From: Epithemia pelagica | Taxonomy: Eukaryota > Bacillariophyta > Bacillariophyceae > Surirellales > Surirellaceae | NCBI GenBank assembly: GCA_946965045.2 | Contig: OX337228.1 | Coordinates: 868,001-932,000, forward strand | Direction: 5' to 3' | DNA: 64,000 nt | Part shown: piece by piece, positions 49,939-60,643 of the stretch | Position numbering within the stretch: position 1 is the first letter of the stretch | Layout of the letters: every line of letters starts with the position of its first letter | The notes under the pieces: model-generated | What the model was told of the DNA's origin: nothing | Databases searched by the model: none | The model's input: the letters and a program-made list of their open reading frames with translations, nothing else | Position numbers and translations under genes: made by a program

Positions 49939-52900
49939 ATGGAGGAGACGATTGATGATATTGATGGAATGTCAGTGGGGAGTGGTTCATCCTATGAAAG
50001 CAGTTTTGTGGAAATGGATATATCTTTGGGGGGGGGGGGGGGGGGAGGATCATGAGGAAGAATCTCAACAAGCAGAAGAAGAAGACGACGAATCGTTGCT
50101 GGAATCTCCATACTGTCGCAATTGTCATCGCGGAACTATTCAAGATGAACACGAAGATCCAATATTATCTGGAGCATCTACCACCATTCGCATGTATTGG
50201 ATTCTGTCATTACAGAATGTCTTGATCACAGACATAAAATCATTCAGAATCAAATTCTGTCATATAAGGAAAGCGGAGGTGCAACATTTGGCAGCCATAT
50301 CTCTATGTTGGCAATGCAAACATTTACTTTGTGGCTCGAAAGAGAATCGATCGAATCCAGTATATTGCTGGCCTGGCTTTATGTCTTCTTTATTCCACAA
50401 TGAACAGCTGCGTGCCATACACGCAGAATATGTCTGGCAATTTTTCCATATCGATGGAGGCAATGGTGGTTTGATTACGTCCATTCCTTTGAAGAATGCA
50501 ACCACCTTACACTTCATTTTCCACGTCCGTTCTTCACCGATATAACACTAATTGCAACAGAAGCGAAAAGAACATTAGCCAATCATGATCGAAAAGGTTT
50601 GAAAAAATTGATGCACGAACACTGTTGCGTCCTGGAAATAAAATGCCCTTGGGGGTGTGCCGCGTTTTTGACGGAGATGAAAGAAACAGTACCTTTGGAC
50701 GGAATGTTCCAGCGGTTTTGTGACAATGTGTGCATGAAGAAGTTCATGACGCCAAGATCACAATGGAAATGTCTGGAATTCATCAGGGATGACTTTTTAA
50801 CCAGTGTTGATCACAATCTCTGTAACAAGAAATGGCCAGTGCGTCCATCATTATTATTTGACGGAAAAAGAGGACCAGAGATTGCCACATGCAGCTATCA
50901 TTCACGCAAATCGCGTGGTATGTATGTCCATGTTCCAAGGCACCCGTTACCACCTATTCCTAGTGACACATCAGGTCAGTTTGCACCTGCCGTTATACGT
51001 CCAAGAACACTTCGAAAAGCACGTGCGCACAAATACACAAATTCATTTCATATGAACAAACTGACAGGAGTATCTAGTGGGTTGGATTCCTGTACATTGA
51101 CGAATCAAGGATATGCCCGGGAGGTTGACTTTATTGCTTTTGAACAGGACGTGATAACGTTGAAGGAACGTCCTGATACATTCTCAAGTTTGGCCACCAT
51201 GGTGCAAGAAGGCCGTATGACGGACTACCAATACAAGGACTACAGAACAATGATAGAGCATCGAGCAAATGAACCGATAGGAAGAAATGCAGAGCAATGT
51301 TTGGTTGGATCGACGTATATTACCCTTGAAGACAGCATCACTATGTATGCAGATTTCAGACGATCTCGGCAGACTGTGCTCTTGGTTCGCCGCGACTAAG
51401 CAAGTTGTGAGAATAATTCATCGACTCAGGTTGACAATGACAACGATAGTGTTTATGAAGAACGATTCTTTGATGCACCATGGCCACGACTTCTAGTTGG
51501 CACTCACCCTACCGGTTGTGTGTTTGGTCGTAAGTTCGTTGTGATCCCAGAAACACAACCAGACAAAAACCGTTTATTATGGGTCCTTTCAATAATGTTG
51601 CTGCATGTGCCTTCATTATGGACCATTGTATCCGATGCAGTTGTATCAACAAAAGACTGGTATGGTTGGGTCCTATATCATTTATGGCAAAAATACCTTA
51701 CACATTGTGGAGCCCGCATGTCGGTAAGAACAAATCCATTCCGAAAAACAAGAAATCAAGAAGGTGCTGTGTCCAAAATCACTACAACTTTGGGCTTTGA
51801 ACCGAGTGATTCTTATCAGGAGTCACAACTAGTGGACGTGTTCCATGATTTGAAAGAAATTATGGTGTTGCCAATCGAATTGCATGCAACATCGTGGATA
51901 TCTGAAGATAGCCACACAACACATGTTATTATTTTCAAGAGTATCGACGTAGACCCGGAATATAATGTTGGCTTTCAGGAGTTGATCGTTCCAGATGGCT
52001 GGGAGGCTAGATGCATTATTGACACAGATGAATCATTCAACCGAAATTCTGTTGTCTACTCACGGCATGGTGGTGCGTTGTGCCCATCATGGTGGAAACA
52101 ATGGAAACAAGGTCATAGTTTTGTGAACTCGAAACAAGATTCTATTCCATATTTGGCTCCGGAGCAATGGAATATTGCCATTTTTTGTTTGAGCGATCCA
52201 AACAAACTGAGCATGTTGCGACGTTCGTATTTAGAACAAACAGGAACGCAGTTCAATTATGAATGTCGTCATCATGGTTCTTTTTTGATAAAAGCACTAA
52301 GACATCAAGCAAGTACCTCTCTGAACAGAACACCTCGCCTTTGTTCCATCGATGGCTGTCAACGTGCGCAATATTTTTGTTGTCGGGAATTACATTGTTG
52401 TACTGTCGGCATTTGCAAAACACATTTTGATGAGCTCCAATGCGCGGACGCTTCGATACCACTTCCGTTATCTGATACGTCGGATGACAATGTAATGTCA
52501 CCTCAAGTTGAACTTGAAAACATTGATATCATGTTAGAAGACGAAATGGACTTCTCCGACGATGGAACGATTCTAAGTGACGAATTTGCACAAGCTCATG
52601 AGTTGGACCTTTTGTCATCTGATACGGACACAAGCTCAGAAAGTACAACTGACAGCAATGACAATGGTCATGTTATTGCGACAATGGTGGGCATTGACGA
52701 AGCAGAACTGTTTTGCCGGCCTGTATCTGATACTGACCAGTTTGTAACACAAGGAGTCCCGGAAGACACGCTTCGTACAGACGCACAAGATAATATTGAG
52801 GACGACGATGCATCTGCTGACCAATTTCCTACCACCGACCAGGGAGCAATGCCAATACAATCAGATTTTCCACCAAACGATATCGGATTGCATGTAATCT

Positions 52901-53182
52901 TCAACAAGTATCATCGCTTGTTAGTTAAATTCAAGGACAATTTGGAACCTTCTTCAAGGGAACGCCATTTTATTGAAGGAATTTTGGCATCGAACAACGA
53001 GTACAGTGTGCCTTTGGTGTATCCTTAAGCGACTCTGTTTATCAACGTGTTTTGGAAGTTGCTGGAAGATGGATCTGTTCCTGGTGCATTACCAGGTGCA
53101 ATGTTGACGAACGATTCGACACTGAAAAAGCTCGGGTTTGCGTCATTAGAACATGGTCACAAACACAAGCTTGATGACATCG
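49939..53182 (+). pseudogene. Helitron Rep protein, N-terminal part (broken)
   Basis: The likely start is the ATG at 49939 (MEETIDDIDGMS). An 18-G run (50028-50045) puts the following acidic sequence (EDHEEESQQAEEEDDE) in another frame; frames are then ambiguous up to about 50400. From 50404 to about 53182 one frame holds, interrupted by TAA at 51397 and TAA at 53026. Seen here: a Cys-rich stretch (CSIDGCQRAQYFCCRELHCC) that could bind zinc, a long acidic Ser/Asp region (52480-52850), and, at the end, YP-stop-ATLFINVFWK with GALPGAML. From memory, that last pattern is typical of protist Helitron N-terminal (Helitron_like_N) regions. Non-functional in this copy. Confidence 0.6.
50028..50045. 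repeat. Poly-G tract of 18 bases inside the Helitron reading frame
   Basis: Eighteen consecutive G. The frames before and after differ by one base, so 17 G would keep one open frame. This could be replication slippage or an assembly/sequencing length error. Confidence 0.85.
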
Positions 53183-55067
53183 ACTGATTATCGGTACATC
53201 TTCTATTGTCTGGATATGTGTTTAAATTTGAGTATGAGAGGCGAAGATTCACGGTTAGTATTGTCTCGAGGATTCGGGGAGCGGTACGATGGAGGGAAGA
53301 TACGATTGATTCCGAGACACGAGGATATGTACATGAGCACAGAATCCATAGACAGACGCCCGGTTGTGAACCAGCTCGCTGCAGCTTTGGGTTACCGAAT
53401 GGCAACGTTCTTTTACACGCACACATGTAGCATGATGACTCATTGGGAAATGAGAATACTCAAGACGTGGATTAACAGTGAAGAAGCTGTTGACGAGTGT
53501 CTGAAACATTTTGGCAAAGACCCTAAATTCGCAAGTGTACATGAACGGTCTCTTGCTCGTGAAAGACTAATCTCAGCCAGTTGTTCCATTGCAGTACGAT
53601 CATGGTCCATTGTATCACGTCTTTGGATGGCTTATATAACGAAAAGTCCTGAAAAGCCAATCGGCTCCTTCTTGTGGGATTGGATACGAAATGAACTGCA
53701 AGACAAGAAGGGAAACCTTGCTCATATTCATTCCATTTTGTGGCATGCTGACGACGACGACTCTCCCGAATCGACACGCAAACTTCTGCGTATGATCAGA
53801 GCCTCGATTAGTGGAATGGTGACACCTGAAGAATTAGAACAGTACAAAGCGGACGGGATTCTTTCATCGGAACAACATCTGTTGGAGATTTTGGAACTTC
53901 TGGAGCAATTTTTAACGCATAAGCATGGACCTCGTTGTTTAATCCTACGGAAACAAAATCGGTCCTTTAGGCGTGCCAAAATATCGGTCGGCCGAAATAC
54001 GAAGATGATGAGTGCTGGAGCAGAAGACGTGGACATGACGAAGAAAATGAATCTGTACCGATGTAAAGTTACCGACAACTATTCGATCAGTCCCAATCCG
54101 ACAAGAGATCAGTGGATCAATATAAGGGCAGAGCATAGCGAAGGAGCAAGTGAGATCTTGCAACAAATTGGTCTGATCACTGAAAAAAAGAGTGCACACT
54201 TCTATGTGTGAATTTGAACAAGAAGTAGAGTGGTGTTATGTTGGGAATGATTTAGTTGCCAAACGTCACATTCCGCCAACAGTGCCAGAAGACGGTGTGA
54301 TATCACCTGTGTTTGCAAAGCTTGCGATTATGAACCCAAATAATGACAATGTACAAAAACTCGGCAGTCGAGGCGTATCACAGTATCTTGCGAAATATGT
54401 TGCACAAGTTGATGAAAGTACGCGCGTTTTTGCGCATGCTCCGCGTCCTACCGATCCTGATTGTTTTCGTTTGAATGTTGAAACAACGGGCAATACAAAG
54501 ATCAGTTCTGTGAATAGAGTTGAAAAATCATTGTTAACGAGGAAAAAGAAACATCACATCGGTCGTGCAATGACACAAGCAGAAGCGATGATGATTTTGT
54601 GTCACATTCCTCAGGTGTACACCAACATTGAGTTTGTTCATATTTCAACGACCATGCTAGAGGAACGACCTGGTTTTGAAAAGCAACCTCATTTACGACA
54701 TCTGCAGAAACAAGGCACAATCAATGGACCAGTCAATGCTATATCTGATATTGACACAAGACAAATTATTCCTGCTAATCGAGTGAAACTCCACAAACAA
54801 GATATTAATCGGAATCTACCAAAATCTCGACACTTCAAAAAAACTGCCCTTATGTTGGCACAAGATTCAATGTTCTCACCTATTACGCTTGATGTCATTA
54901 CCATATTTGGTTTGCGTCCACCAGAACTATATTTTATCAAGAATCCAGCTCTTTATTTCCGATGGTTCAAACGTGAGACACTACCTTTGAACAAAGACAA
55001 AGAAAGGACTATTCTCGAGAAACAGATCCAAATGTGTGAGTCTTTGCTCGATGCGTCGTACGATTGA
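53183..55067 (+). pseudogene. Helitron Rep (HUH) domain, broken
   Basis: Entered by a frameshift near 53183-53187; a second shift occurs at an A7 run (about 54183-54189). Motifs in order: LVLSRGFGERY, MATFFYTHTCSMMTHWE (first Rep motif region), NELQDKKGNLAHIHSILW with the HUH pair HIH at 53723-53731, and SQYLAKYVAQ with two tyrosines at 54384 and 54396, spaced as in Helitron two-Tyr active sites. Rep nicks DNA and stays linked to the 5' end through tyrosine. The frame stops with TGA at 55065-55067, but sequence continues in the same frame (CAWIDATTKIVKVR). Confidence 0.75.
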
Positions 55068-57842
55068 TGTGCATGGATTGATGCGACGACCAAGATTGTC
55101 AAGGTTCGTGCGACAGCGATACCATTGATTTTGGATTATATATCAGACAAACCACACAAGTGGTTTGGTACTTTTCCCCGTGACAAACAGATTGCCATGT
55201 CACACTTCAGGAGGCTGCATACATATGTTTCCACGACTGAAGATGCTACGAATCAGGGCAGAAGACATGACAGTCGAAGAATACAAAACGTTGTGGACAA
55301 ATATGTGTGTGATCTCCATTTGAAAACACTTCCTGTCATATGGTTTAGTAATATCAAGCCAAACTGTCCGCATAAATTCCTCCTCCACGTTCTTCTCTCA
55401 CTTGGTTATTACGACAATGAAGTCGATTTATACCATTCAGGCAGTCTAAGATCCGCTTACGTCCATGCAGGATTGTATGACCCTTCCGAACCACAAACAA
55501 GTCTGAATCTCCTAACGAAGCGCTATACAACCGAACAACTATGCCATTTGCCTGGTGGTGTCAAAGAATTTGATCGACTATTGTGTGCAGCACACAACAA
55601 TTTCTGCTCATGTTTAGTACAGGATAGCCTCACCGCCGATGGCTTACCACCAGTGATGTACACGCACCTAATCAGAACAGTTCATGAAAAGGTCCAAGAA
55701 ACCATTGACCAATGGAAGAAAAATGTCATACTAGCATGTCGACAACATCTGTTTGATGCTGGTATACCCAACACCATACCGACATTGGATGATATCTTAT
55801 GTCTGAGGTGTGGGGAAAATAGCGACAACAGAAATGGTCCAACATTTTCTGCAATGTCAATAACAAAGTCATCAGCTCAGTCACAAAAATCTTTCGATGA
55901 GCAAATGTTTGCCTTGAATGTCGGTGCACGTGCTCTTGATAAGTATGTGACCGGGTCAATGGAGGTCCCGAAATGTGTGACTCTTGTTGGTGATCCAGAC
56001 GCAGGGAAGACCTCTGTCTCCATGTTTTTGCTTTTTGATGCCCTTTGTAGAGGTTTGAATTGTTTCTGTACAGCTATGCTCGGCGAAAGAGCAAACGAAC
56101 TTGGTGGTACACATATACACACCCTTTTTTGTGTTCCTGTTCGTTCGGGAACATCGTCCGGTCGTCTTGCCGAAATTGCTGTAATGAAACTGTCGAAGTG
56201 CATTGCCAAACTTGAATGGCTACGACGGATTGATGTGTTGATCCTTGATGAAATGGGACAAATCTCTGCTGAACTACTCTCTGTTCTTGACATCATTCTA
56301 CGATGCATTCGAAAAAATGCACGGTACATGGGAGGTATCCTCTTATTTGCAACGATTGATATTCTACAGCTGAAACCTATTCATGGTCGTCCACCTTTAT
56401 TGTCCTCATTCATGATAACGTCTCATGTTTTTGTTCGACTTCAAGAAAGTGTACGAGCAGCGGACGATGTTGACTTCCAAAAAATTCAGAAACTGACCCG
56501 CATTTTCCCAACTGATTATACGGACGAAGACAAGACAACCTTCCGTTCACTTATCAAAAACAATTGCACCTTCGTTGATTCAATAGACGATCCGGAAATC
56601 CCCAAGAATGCAACGTTTTGTTTTGGAAAGAAAGCTCCTGGTCAAAACATTCAAGCAGACGTTATGGATTCCTAACGCAGGCAATCGGGCTTTGGGAACT
56701 ACATTTTGCATATGGCTAAAGACGAGGAATCAAGAACGGGGTCAAACAGGGTAACGGCATCAGCATTGATCTCAAAAGCTCTCAACAAGAGATGAAAAGA
56801 ACCAATGGAGCTTGTGTTCATCCCGAACACTCTTTACACGGTCACATACAATGACCCGGAAAAAGTGTTCTTCCAATCACAACTCTGCTTACTACTTGAG
56901 CTTCCAACTCAATAACAGCTCAATAGCGGTGCGAAGATTAAAGTATTGCTTGCTCCTCCCGGGAACAAGATAAGTCCAAACGAAGAAGATCTTTTGGAAT
57001 CTATATTAACCGCACGCGGTTGGTACAATGGCACGATTGGTATTGCCCCAAACACTACTCATATTATTCATCAAAATTTCAGAGCAAAGCGATCTCAATA
57101 TGGTCTATGACCCAAGGTTTCATCCACACATCATGGATGTATGGGTAATACGCTGGCCGCTATGGTAACCAAGGTTTCATTTGAGCCAGATTATGCCATC
57201 TGGGACCGAGCACAAGTCGTCGTGCTCCTTTCGAGAACACGGAGAGCAAAGGATATTTACTTCATTGGCAATCCGGATGAAACATGCGATGCACTTCTTG
57301 ACGCACTGACAAGGACATCACAATATGACAAATACATCCAGCATCTGCTGAAGCAACTAATTATCAACAAAGATGATGCTACGGCTGATGTTGAACCATT
57401 TGTTCCCGTCATTGACACTGCACTACATCCATTTTGGCCTATGGATGTTCCTTTACCCAATGATTCAACCGGGGTTGTTTATATCGCTGCATCACTGAAA
57501 GACCAAACAGTAACGTATATCGGAGAAACTAACGATCTGGCACAACGACTTAAACGACACAATTCTGGATATGGAAGTAAACAAACAAGTTCACACATTC
57601 ATCGTCCTTGGGCACTTCTGGCGTATGTTGTGGGATTCGGTGGCTCGGTATCAAGCCGCAAAGCATTCGAAAGCCAGTGGAAAACTGCTCGACTTAGTCA
57701 TACAAACGGACTAAATGCAGATGAGACCGCAAATCTTGCCAAGCAAGTGATCTCCAATAGGAAACGAGAGAATTCAAATGAAGAACTACGGTTTGTTCGA
57801 ACTGGAACCATTTACTCCAATACCACTGAATCAACAGAATGA
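55068..57842 (+). pseudogene. Helitron PIF1-type helicase fused to a GIY-YIG endonuclease domain
   Basis: The same frame as the end of Rep runs to 57842, with stops only at 56673 (TAA), 56793 (TGA), 56913 (TAA) and 57108 (TGA). Helicase signs: Walker A GDPDAGKTS (55989-56015), Walker B LILDEMGQIS (about 56241), LLFATIDILQLKPI, and motif VI AQVVVLLSRTRRAKDIYF (about 57207-57260). The last stop-free part, from the ATG at 57141, carries that motif VI and then a GIY-YIG domain: VVYIAAS at 57474, VTYIGETNDLAQRLKRHNSG from about 57510, HRPWALLAYVVGFGG, and FESQWK with the catalytic-type Glu at 57669. The RPW and GF pattern is closest to the UvrC/SLX1-like branch. A nuclease fused behind the helicase is unusual for Helitrons, some of which carry a different (AP-type) endonuclease. 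Confidence 0.8.
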
Positions 57843-57888
57843 CATTATTCAATCAATTCAGTGTACATATCTTCCACCATCATTTTCA

Positions 57889-59066
57889 TCAGGCCGTTTG
57901 CATATTGTCCAGACCATGAATTTCAAGACAAGCTTCACGTGCAATTTGTTTTGATTCGAATATGGCATCCTGGCCTTGTCGAATTGTGACCGAACTTGGA
58001 ATCAAGAGAGAAACATGAATAGTTGCTTCATGCGTTGCAACCATTTCATCAGATGATGCATCACGGCGATCACCGTTTTTGAACCAACCGATAATGGTCC
58101 ATCCACCATTATGATTCACATGATTCACCATCTCTTTAATCAGTTCACGAATTGGCATCGTGTATGCAGAAATCACACAGTTGTCCAGTGTTGAAAAATT
58201 AGCAAAATCCTCGAAGAACAACTCCGTTGTCCGAAGGGAACGCATGTCCGGAACAGACCGATTTTCAATCTCAAATGAAAGGGTCCATTCGCCAACCATC
58301 GGACTTGTGTGACGTCCAGTGTCCCAACATCCACAATTTCGATCTGGTTTTTGCGGCAGACAACGATCACAGAATCGACCACTGCATGATACATCGTCAT
58401 ACATGAGACGAAAACGATCAAGCTCGATCTTTTCACCGTGAATACTGAAATACTTATGGACAGTTTCCGACTCAGGAACAATGAGCTCCACTGGGGGAAA
58501 ACATGTTGGACTAGTGCATTTCCAAGAATAATGGGAACAATTGGCCAGCTTGAATAGATCAGTGGAACGCCACCATTCGTTCCCAAATGAGCCTGTACAC
58601 GCTTTGGTTCGCCGATGTACACAATACTCCCAATGCCAATACCTTTGATCAAACAGAGCTTCTGTTTCGGCACTTGCGAATGTTCATAAAGCAGTGCAAA
58701 AACGCCACCACCGCTGTCACTGATATCGCCCAAAATCAGGATCCGATCATTTGCCACGTTGGCTTGACGTTTCAAACGTTTTGCGGTATGACTAACGAGT
58801 TGTTGGTATCCTGATTGGTTTTTTGTTTTGTTCCCATGTTTGATACTCAACACAACTCCACAAATGGTCTTGTTGCACAGAAATTTATCTGTCGTATTTT
58901 CCATGCCTGGGACAAACGATGATATAATTTCTTTATCATTTGCACTTGTGCCAATCCATGGCAACATTCTGTCCTCGACAAGTTTTTCTTGTACAAAGCT
59001 CTTACCCTTCGCATTCCTCAAATGAGTGACTAGAGTTGTGCTTGTGTTGCTTACGGCTGCTGACAT
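57889..59066 (-). pseudogene. Helitron-associated convergent gene with Cys cluster (one frameshift)
   Basis: Starts at an ATG at 59066 (MSAAVSNTSTTLVTHL). It runs in one frame to about 58490, then at a G5 run (58493-58497) coding continues in another frame (ELIVPESETVHKYFS) to 57889, about 390 aa in total. The middle is beta-rich (RILILGDISDSGGGVFALLY, IGSIVYIGEPK) and could be an OB-fold. A Cys cluster follows (CSGRFCDRCLPQ ... CGCW). Plant Helitrons often carry RPA-like single-strand-binding proteins with OB-folds and zinc ribbons, so an analogous role is possible but unproven. The gene lies 46 bp from the end of the GIY-YIG ORF, tail to tail. An old copy sits at the same place beside the older Helitron, so it belongs to the element. 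Confidence 0.55.
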
Positions 59067-59108
59067 GTTTCAAATTATGTCTACTTTGGATCCAAAGAGA
59101 ATCCTTAA

Positions 59109-59143
59109 CCTCAAACGCTTGGCATCTATGCCATGCGTTGAGG
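59109..59143. other. Hairpin next to the Helitron-associated minus-strand gene
   Basis: CCTCAA, bulged A, CGC, T-T mismatch, TGGCAT, loop CT, then ATGCCA, GCG and TTGAGG, about 15 paired bases. It is conserved in position and core sequence at 44188-44223. Helitrons carry a hairpin near the 3' end, but no CTRR follows and similarity between the copies continues about 40 bp further, so a promoter or transcript role for the minus-strand gene is also possible. Confidence 0.6.
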
Positions 59144-60643
59144 TCCCCTCTTCAATCATATGACAAAATTGGTGCCTGTTTGTTTCATTTCCAGGTCTTG
59201 TGAAATGAATCTGACAACTTTCAGATTCCAGGAACTATCGAAAGACAAAATTGGTTTCTATTTGTCGTTTCTAAAGATCTTATAACAAGAACATTCATCG
59301 TCTGAATGTTGTTTGCGTGACTGAGCATGGTCTTACACGTCTGCTCTGGATTCATTCCATTGCGATATGAATGGTGTATCTAACGCAATAATCTGTTCAA
59401 CACACTACTTTCGATTCTCTGCGTTGTCATTTCACACAGGTGACTTCACATACGATCCATCCATGCTCTTGTTTTTATCACTGATCAAATTGGTTGAGGA
59501 ATTGCCGAATGTCACACTATTGGTTTTGTCGTATATGATTGATTGGTCGATGTCAGTGTGGCTTCAACAGTTACTGCAAATGTTGTCCCAAATGTATCTC
59601 ATTGGAACACATGGTTTTGAACGTACTACACTTCGGTATAATATTATATTGGTACACTGGAATCTCCACCTACAAAGCACTGCTGCACCGAATTCCTACC
59701 AAAAAGGATACACAGACAGTATGTTCACTGCTCACTTTTCAATGCTATGAACTTCAGAACTCAGAACTCCTCTATGGTCTGTCTCGCTCAGACGTCGTCA
59801 CGCATGTCGCACATGGCTTTCTACGAAGAGAAGAATGTCATGTTTATGTCACATGTATTTCTCTTTCCATAATTTTGAGTTCGGGGCGACTAACGATCGC
59901 TCTTCTGGTGGTTTCACCTAATTTTTGCCATGGTTTCCTCATTCCTCAATCCCCAATGCAATGAACACTGTTCCCCGTTGAAATTATGATTGCTTTCCCG
60001 ATCAGTTGTACCATGTACCCATTCAAATTTTGGGTTTTCGAATTTCATATTGGAAATAATGTGTCGTATGTGCGGTAGTGGATTCCCACGTGACTCCCAG
60101 TTTTTTGAGCATCACTTCATTCTCATGTTCCACAAAGATACAAGTACGACAGCTTGCTTTCGAGATCACATGTCCTTCAAATATCATATTGATGTGCATA
60201 TTGGTCATACGACATATTCCTTGCGATCACGCCATTCCAAATCTCGTATTGATCGCACATTGGTCACACATGTTTCAGTTTTATCGCTTCCGAATTGGAT
60301 GTGATTTGTGACTCGACTACTACCTTGAAAATCATCTACTGTCATCGTTGAGTCAATGACTATCTACTTCACTTATATTCGTGCAGGTCATGAAGGCATT
60401 CGATGATGGAGGTCACTTGTTGTATTCATGAATCAAGCTATTTTATTGTTTGTCTGTCGTTGTGATGGTAATGGTATTTCTGAAATATTCTGTCATGCAA
60501 AGCCCAGCCGGCAATACACAGCACACATACTGCACCGCATGAAACAAAGACTTCCTGTGCTTTACTTGCTGCAATACAAAGATATGAACACATAGCAACA
60601 ATCGTTAGTCCCAGAACTGCCACATCAGGGCCTTGCAAAGATC
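59144..60643. other. Gene-poor stretch downstream of the Helitron
   Basis: About 1.5 kb. Plus-strand frames of 100-140 codons (59367-59964; 59990-60304) show no recognisable family. A minus-strand frame of about 65 codons just below the next gene (60438-60638) encodes two hydrophobic stretches (AVLGLTIVAM, SCGAVCVLCIAGWAL) but lacks an upstream ATG. I do not call it a gene. Confidence 0.4.

Larger units (their letters stand above)
46110..59143 (+). mobile_element. Helitron-like element with Rep, PIF1-type helicase and GIY-YIG nuclease
   Basis: Helitrons move by rolling-circle-type DNA transfer using a fused HUH endonuclease (Rep) and helicase. Here a Rep region (HIH at 53723-53731; YLAKY at 54384-54398) and a PIF1-type helicase (Walker A from 55989, Walker B about 56241-56262, motif VI from about 57216) are followed in frame by a GIY-YIG domain (57474-57700), then by a convergent minus-strand gene and a hairpin at 59109. 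At least seven in-frame stops and two frameshifts make this copy inactive. The outer ends are not established: the limits given run from the first associated ORF to the hairpin and are approximate. No AT...CTRR termini were found. Confidence 0.7.

Noticed and set aside
47635-57110. Reassigned stop codons or translational readthrough in the Helitron genes
   Set aside because: Two different stop codons, frameshifts and a 16-bp duplication occur in the same element, while neighbouring intact genes use normal stops. Ordinary decay explains this better.
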